A stretch of DNA of 32,546 nt from a virus. Both the position numbers and the translations under genes were made by a program. Below the pieces are notes generated by a model. It did not search any database. It was not told where the DNA came from and saw only the letters and a program-made list of their open reading frames with translations. The stretch is taken from the IMG/VR virus record IMGVR_UViG_3300008262_003150, positions 1 through 32,546 of that record; one strand, given 5' to 3'. This document shows positions 28,692-32,546 of this stretch, in pieces (the first letter of the stretch is position 1; every line of letters begins with the position of its first letter).

Positions 28692-29237
28692 TTATTCAGG
28701 TAATTCTTCTTCCATAAATTTTTCTAGGCCTTTGGTCTTGCCTTCTTTTTTCTTTCGTTTATTTTCTTCAAAGTTAAAAATGAACTCGGAAATATTATCA
28801 TACAATTCAAACTGCCTCATATTTCCATTTTCATCTTCGAACATTTCATGTTCATCAAGAATACCAAACTGTTCTGTTGCCTTGTATTTGACATAGAGTT
28901 GTTTTTTCTCTTTCATAATACGGCGTAAAAAGGCATAGTAAATAATCTGCGTGAAATAGGCAAATGGGTTCTTTGATTTGTCAGGATCAAAATTACGGAA
29001 ATACATGAGGCAATTTTCAATGCCATCTGAAATCATTTCATCTCGGAAAGAATATGATATGAAGTTGGGTTTGCGTGATAGATGGTCAGCAATTTTATAG
29101 AAACACTCTCCAATGTAGTTTGGAATTTGAGGATCTTCTTTGCCATCTTTTTTAGCAATCGCACATTTGTCACGATAATCAATTAAAGCCGACAAAAAGT
29201 CTGCGTTGTTTACATAGTGTTTAGTTGTTTTAGCCAT
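28692..29237 (-). CDS. 55: Late-promoter sigma factor gp55
   Basis: A 181-residue reduced sigma factor that directs host RNA polymerase to TATAAATA late promoters with gp33 and the gp45 clamp. The conserved core is FISYSFRDEMISDGIENCLMYFRNFDPDKSKNPFAYFTQIIYYAFLRRI, equivalent to region 2, followed by basic and acidic stretches. Start at 29237 follows CAGGTAAA; the earlier ATG is less likely. Three TATAAATA sites in the window (652, 12630, 32415) are its expected targets. Confidence 0.9.
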   Translation of the reverse strand: MAKTTKHYVNNADFLSALIDYRDKCAIAKKDGKEDPQIPNYIGECFYKIADHLSRKPNFISYSFRDEMISDGIENCLMYFRNFDPDKSKNPFAYFTQIIYYAFLRRIMKEKKQLYVKYKATEQFGILDEHEMFEDENGNMRQFELYDNISEFIFNFEENKRKKKEGKTKGLEKFMEEELPE

Positions 29238-29306
29238 AATATTTACCTGTTTAACTGTTGACAAAGAGCTTGACAAAGTGTATCATCTCGGTGTCCCTTT
29301 TGAAAA

Positions 29307-29726
29307 TTAATGTAACTTGTGCTTCTTTTTTTCCTTAAGCACTTCAAATAATTCTTCTTCATCTATTTCTTCCTCATCATACTCATCATCTTCTTCTTCA
29401 TTCGAGAAGTCTCTTTTTTCTTCCATTCTTTGTTGTGCCTCAATTACAACTGTACCATAATAGTCAACTAAATCTTCTTTAGGTTCAATAATTGTAAGTA
29501 TGTCTGAAGAATAAACAATCGCACTATTCTCTTTAATGATTTCAATTGGCAACCAAGGCATCATCATCATTACAGTTTGACCTGTAGGTATTCTTTTAAA
29601 GATAATATGCATTGGGTTATCTAAAAAGATGGTATCGTTTTCTTCATCTTCAATGATATCTGCCATAATATCTTCACCACTTTGCAGTCTTACTATTTTT
29701 ATATTGTTATTAGGAGTTAGTTCCAT
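29307..29726 (-). CDS. Conserved Sm-like phage protein, paralogue B, with acidic tail
   Basis: A 139-residue protein. The first 95 residues are a probable small beta-barrel: KIVRLQSGEDIMADI, NPMHIIFKRIPTGQTVMMMMPWLPIEII, SSDILTIIEPKEDLVDYYGTVV. The same element order occurs in the 103-residue protein at 8229-8540. The tail is strongly acidic (EEEDDEYDEEEIDEEELFEVL) and ends basic (KEKKKHKLH). Its start overlaps the uvsW stop by 17 bases. Position next to gp55 and the acidic tail leave open a role in transcription, but it does not look like gp33. Confidence 0.75.
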   Translation of the reverse strand: MELTPNNNIKIVRLQSGEDIMADIIEDEENDTIFLDNPMHIIFKRIPTGQTVMMMMPWLPIEIIKENSAIVYSSDILTIIEPKEDLVDYYGTVVIEAQQRMEEKRDFSNEEEDDEYDEEEIDEEELFEVLKEKKKHKLH

Positions 29727-31182
29727 TTTTTATTTCTATGTTGTAAAACTTGTAATTAAATTTTTCTTCATCGTATATTTTAACACGCTCGATGAAATGT
29801 TTCAATGTGTAATTGGCAAATTTGCCTACACGGAAGTCATCAACAATATCAAATAGTGTTGCCTCTGTTTTATTTTCACCTATACGAAGTCCTCGACCTA
29901 TCGACTGAAGATTACGGATGCGGGATTTGGATGGACTGGCAAATATGATATTGTGAAGGTTACGGATATTAACACCAGTGCTAAAAGTGCCGTAAGAAGC
30001 AACAATGATTGCATCTGTTTCTTTTTCAGTAATTGACCGAACTGATTCACGAATCTCAACATCGGTACCACCAAATACGAAAAATACATGCCTATTTTTT
30101 GCGTGTTCTTTAATATTTGCATATAAATCTTTTCCATGTTTTTCAACGAATTGAAATAATATAAGAGAGTTGCCTTCTAAAGACAATGATAAGTTACGAA
30201 TGAAATCGTTTCTATTTTTGTTTTGGACAATATAATCTATTTCTGTGTTATAGTCCCAATCTTTTGCCATCTTGCAAGTTGCTTCTGGATATTTTAATAT
30301 CAGACATTTAATTTTAAAGTCAGCAAGTTGTCCTTTCTCAATGAGTTCGGATGTAGATGTTGCTTTATAAACAGGTCCAAATAAACCTTCTAACACAAGG
30401 CGATGTGTCTGTGTACCATCTAAAGTACCTGTTGTACCTATTCTATATTTAGCGTTAGTGCAACCTGAAAGAATAGTTGTCAACGATTTGGCCTTAAACT
30501 GGTGAGCTTCATCACCAAGAACAAAGTCAAATTGTTCAAAGTATTCTTTGTCGTTTTTATAGATTGATTGCCATGTAGTGATGGTAAGAAACTTGTTTGT
30601 ATGTTTTTCTTTACCTGCATATTGGCGGTGGCAGTATTCTTCTGAATCATATCCATACGATTCAAAGTCACTATACATCTGTTCAACAAGTGAGGTTGTA
30701 GGAACAATTAATAATCCTCTTTTATGTTCTTGTTGTAAATAACAAACAATAAGATATAAAATTAAACTTTTGCCACTAGCCGTTGGTGACAGTAGTAAAA
30801 TACGCTTGTTGCGTATCGCATGAATAAAGGACTTTAATTGATAGTCTCTAACTTCATGTGGCAAATTTAAAGTATCAATAAGTTGTTTTGCTTCTACTAC
30901 CGAATAGTTTTCAGTAGTTGAGATATCTGAATCAATTTCTAATACATAATCTCTTTCCTTACAAAACTTTTCAATGTAAGGAACAAGTCCATGGTAAATT
31001 GTAAACGACCGAAGGTCGGCTAATCTTATTTTTCCATCCCACATACGAGATTTGTATGCAGGTGTAAATTGATAACCAGGAACATAAAAAGTAAAGTAGT
31101 CACTCAGTTCTTGTGCAGTACCTTTATCGCACTCAAACTGAATAAATGCTTCATTCTTTTTGTGAAGAATAATATCAGACAC
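29710..31182 (-). CDS. uvsW: UvsW RNA-DNA/DNA helicase
   Basis: Superfamily 2 helicase that in T4 removes R-loops at origins and remodels stalled forks, shifting replication to the recombination mode. 490 residues (T4 about 500). N-terminal UvsW domain (YKSRMWDGKIRL), motif I SPTASGKS (132-139), TTWQSI, DEAH in VLGDEAHQF (about 225-228), TGTLDG, and motif VI QSIGRGLR. All ATPase motifs are intact. It overlaps UvsY by eight bases; in T4 the two are also close neighbours. Confidence 0.95.
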   Translation of the reverse strand: MSDIILHKKNEAFIQFECDKGTAQELSDYFTFYVPGYQFTPAYKSRMWDGKIRLADLRSFTIYHGLVPYIEKFCKERDYVLEIDSDISTTENYSVVEAKQLIDTLNLPHEVRDYQLKSFIHAIRNKRILLLSPTASGKSLILYLIVCYLQQEHKRGLLIVPTTSLVEQMYSDFESYGYDSEEYCHRQYAGKEKHTNKFLTITTWQSIYKNDKEYFEQFDFVLGDEAHQFKAKSLTTILSGCTNAKYRIGTTGTLDGTQTHRLVLEGLFGPVYKATSTSELIEKGQLADFKIKCLILKYPEATCKMAKDWDYNTEIDYIVQNKNRNDFIRNLSLSLEGNSLILFQFVEKHGKDLYANIKEHAKNRHVFFVFGGTDVEIRESVRSITEKETDAIIVASYGTFSTGVNIRNLHNIIFASPSKSRIRNLQSIGRGLRIGENKTEATLFDIVDDFRVGKFANYTLKHFIERVKIYDEEKFNYKFYNIEIKNGTNS

Positions 31183-31609
31183 CTTGAATAAATCTTTCCC
31201 ATGCTATGAAGTCACGCAATTGAAATGTGCGACTGTTCAGTTCTTTTAATATGGCGGTGCAAACTTCAACAATCTCATCATGCATAATTTTTTGTGCAGA
31301 GTATTTGTTTAAATCTTCATCGCTCTCCATATATGTAGAGAGGTCTGATTTAAGAACATATGGAAAAGGATCCCATTCATATTTTTTCAAATCATCATCA
31401 TCTAACTTACCTGTGTAATATTCCCATTTAAGTTTCTTCATTTTATTATACTTAAACTCCGCTTCTTTGGAAAGCAAACGGTGTCGGCTAAGTATGTTCA
31501 AATACTTACTGTGTAATTTGGGAATATCAAGAAGTGCCTTACCAGGTTCGGTTCGGTCAATGTCGGCGTCTTTACGCCATTCTTCCAATAGTTCGTCTAA
31601 TTTGCTCAT
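31175..31609 (-). CDS. uvsY: UvsY recombination mediator
   Basis: UvsY loads UvsX on single-stranded DNA coated by gp32. 144 residues (T4: 137). It starts MSKLDELLEEWRKDADID, then PKLHSKYLNILSRHR, KKLKWEYYTGKLDDDDL and an ILKELNSRTFQLRDFIAWERF end, matching the T4 pattern (ELKKDVFID, YSKWLNKHS, LDYYSGRGD, IKSRGFAIKHI). Start at 31609 follows GGAGG at proper spacing; an earlier ATG precedes that site. It has its own strong promoter. An intact UvsY beside a broken UvsX is notable. Confidence 0.92.
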   Translation of the reverse strand: MSKLDELLEEWRKDADIDRTEPGKALLDIPKLHSKYLNILSRHRLLSKEAEFKYNKMKKLKWEYYTGKLDDDDLKKYEWDPFPYVLKSDLSTYMESDEDLNKYSAQKIMHDEIVEVCTAILKELNSRTFQLRDFIAWERFIQGV

Positions 31610-31630
31610 AATAAAAGCCTCCTTCAGAGG

Positions 31631-31659
31631 AGAATACACTAATTGACGGTGATTGTCAA
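31631..31659 (-). promoter_or_regulatory. Sigma70-type promoter of uvsY-uvsW unit
   Basis: TTGACA (31654-31659), 17-base spacer, TATTCT (31631-31636) on the minus strand, 22 bases before the uvsY start. It lies right after the tail-tube-like gene, so it separates early uvsY/uvsW/47/46 expression from the late unit upstream. Confidence 0.7.
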
Positions 31660-31666
31660 GCGTTTT

Positions 31667-32206
31667 TTAAAATAATTTTTCAATATCGTAGTAACTGTAC
31701 CTGAATGTTCCGTCTGCCGTCATTTGACTTTCGGGACTATCGGTAGTTGACATGATGAAAGTTGATAGTGTTGTGGGAAACACATCATAGAATTTAAATC
31801 TGAAATAAGGTTTGTTTGAAGATGACAAAAGGGTAACTGAAGCATCTGAGTATTGTGGTTTTAATGATTCTCTCACACCTGCACTTTTACTTAAACGACC
31901 TAAATTGCGATACTCAGAAAAGTCTGTTGGGAAAGTCATTGCACGAATCCAATCATGTATCTCTCTCCATGCCACAAGTTCTTCATCAATATAAAAAGTT
32001 ACATTCAATAAATCATAAATTGCTTTTTCACCTGGAATATACAAATCAACAAATGGAGTATTTTGTGGTATTTCGGACAATGATATACCTGGCACACTTA
32101 CTGATTGACAAAAGAATTGTGTGTTAGGTAACCTAGAAAAGTTTAGTGTAAACTTATTAGGTTGTAAAAAGTTTTGATTTGTAGGATTTCTAGTAAGTGC
32201 AGTCAT
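31667..32206 (-). CDS. gp19-like tail tube family protein
   Basis: A 179-residue structural protein of the T4 gp19/gp54 tail-tube fold family. NKFTLNFSRLPNTQFFCQSVSVPGISLSEI is the typical N-terminal hairpin, then IPGEKAIYDLLNVTFYIDEELVAWREIHDWI, and YFRFKFYDVFPTTLSTFIM with a FRYSYYDIEKLF end. It may be the tube initiator or a tube protein; length fits a single tube domain (T4 gp19: 163). It overlaps the upstream small gene by four bases and is presumably late, from the TATAAATA at 32415. Confidence 0.75.
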   Translation of the reverse strand: MTALTRNPTNQNFLQPNKFTLNFSRLPNTQFFCQSVSVPGISLSEIPQNTPFVDLYIPGEKAIYDLLNVTFYIDEELVAWREIHDWIRAMTFPTDFSEYRNLGRLSKSAGVRESLKPQYSDASVTLLSSSNKPYFRFKFYDVFPTTLSTFIMSTTDSPESQMTADGTFRYSYYDIEKLF

Positions 32207-32391
32207 AAAGTTTTCTTAATATGCAAACCAATATCAATAAGTTGTTCTTTTTCAATCATGTTGATGATACGATTTGTCAAAGTTATTTCCTGTTGAATAA
32301 AAACCATCTTCAGTTGAAGTTCTTTCAACTGTTGGTTGTAAAATTCCAACTCTTTTAGTTTTCTTGCCCGTATGTCAAGCAAGTCAGACAT
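32203..32391 (-). CDS. Small coiled-coil hypothetical protein (62 aa)
   Basis: A 62-residue helical protein, MSDLLDIRARKLKELEFYNQ, with heptads through about residue 50, ending LIDIGLHIKKTL. The start is uncertain: 32391, 32409 (which lies at the predicted late transcription start) or further upstream; no clear ribosome site favours any. It is coupled by a four-base overlap to the tail-tube-like gene. T4 also has small uvsY-adjacent genes of unknown function here. Confidence 0.6.
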   Translation of the reverse strand: MSDLLDIRARKLKELEFYNQQLKELQLKMVFIQQEITLTNRIINMIEKEQLIDIGLHIKKTL

Positions 32392-32414
32392 TACTATGAT
32401 ATCGGTCATACTCT

Positions 32415-32422
32415 TATTTATA
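32415..32422 (-). promoter_or_regulatory. T4-type late promoter before the tail gene unit
   Basis: Perfect TATAAATA on the minus strand, directly after the terminator at 32426-32453 and just upstream of the 62-aa and tail-tube-like genes. Confidence 0.65.
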
Positions 32423-32425
32423 TGC

Positions 32426-32453
32426 AAAAAAAAGACCCACCGAAGTGGGTCTT
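32426..32453 (-). terminator. Rho-independent terminator with TTCG loop
   Basis: AAGACCCAC and GTGGGTCTT form a perfect 9-bp stem closed by the very stable TTCG tetraloop, followed by a run of eight T on the minus strand (32426-32433, its first two bases shared with the stem). It ends the gene entering from the right edge. Confidence 0.92.
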
Positions 32454-32500
32454 TTGAATATAGTCTCTTATTGTTATTATTATTAACGAGACTTTATAAA

Positions 32501-32546
32501 TTACATCAAGTTGGAAATCTTGAACGCACGGTAGTAAACATTGGAG
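32501..32546 (-). CDS. C-terminal end of an upstream gene (partial)
   Basis: The only coding sense I can read at the right edge: fourteen codons, SNVYYRAFKISNLM, then TAA, 48 bases before a strong terminator. The rest lies outside the window. The other frames lack a matching stop near the terminator. Family unknown. Confidence 0.4.
   Translation of the reverse strand, partial: SNVYYRAFKISNLM

Noticed and set aside
29307-29726. Late co-activator gp33
   Set aside because: Position near gp55 and the acidic tail suggested it, but the body is a beta-rich Sm-like pattern and the C-terminus lacks a gp45-binding hydrophobic tail.

Overview
The window is a 32.5 kb piece of a T4-type myovirus genome (large tailed phage). 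It is AT-rich, and every gene I can support lies on the minus strand, so transcription runs from high to low coordinates. The evidence is the T4 core set: family B DNA polymerase (gp43), sliding clamp (gp45), clamp loader (gp44/gp62), RegA, gp41 helicase, a gp40-like protein, UvsX, UvsY, UvsW, the gp46/gp47 recombination nuclease and the late sigma factor gp55. Gene order follows T4 (47-46, 45-44-62-regA-43, uvsX-40-41). The accessory genes (Hsp20, peptide deformylase, MoxR/VWA pair, MazG-like enzyme, 2OG oxygenase) are of the kind carried by marine T4-like phages.

Layout in transcription order. 32.5-28.5 kb: tail-tube-like protein, UvsY, UvsW, an Sm-like protein, gp55. 28.5-22.9 kb: gp47, gp46, peptide deformylase, a GT-B glycosyltransferase and a DruA/DUF4338-like protein. 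22.9-18.4 kb: three units, each with its own strong sigma70-type promoter: a tRNA-like RNA leading into a metallopeptidase/VWA protein, a MoxR/CobS-like ATPase, and a small winged-helix-like gene whose leader can form an H-type pseudoknot. 18.4-12.6 kb: GT-A glycosyltransferase, MazZ-like nucleotide hydrolase, clamp, a DUF262/HNH-like protein, clamp loader, RegA. 12.6-8.2 kb: a cargo region inserted between regA and the polymerase: Hsp20, dCMP deaminase, AbrB-like protein, rubrerythrin, rubredoxin, a 23-residue PqqA peptide, a cytidylyltransferase, a MazG-like enzyme and conserved small proteins. 8.2-0 kb: polymerase, 2OG oxygenase, a coiled-coil membrane protein, a broken uvsX, gp40, gp41, a second DruA-like protein and a partial unknown gene.

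The most unusual content is a phage-borne pqqA (precursor of the redox cofactor PQQ) with its own promoter, directly downstream of a rubrerythrin-rubredoxin pair that also has its own promoter. No other pqq gene is in the window, so the peptide would have to feed a host PQQ pathway. This suggests, but does not prove, a host that uses PQQ enzymes, such as a marine methylotroph. Also notable are an out-of-frame deletion in uvsX, two homologous promoters sharing an upstream box, a tRNA-like RNA, and two divergent DruA/DUF4338 paralogues.

Transcription appears to use both host-type promoters (TTGACA-17-TATAAT variants) and T4-type late promoters (TATAAATA, three found), in keeping with the gp55 and gp45 genes. 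No plus-strand genes, complete canonical tRNAs, rRNAs, insertion sequences or CRISPR arrays were found.
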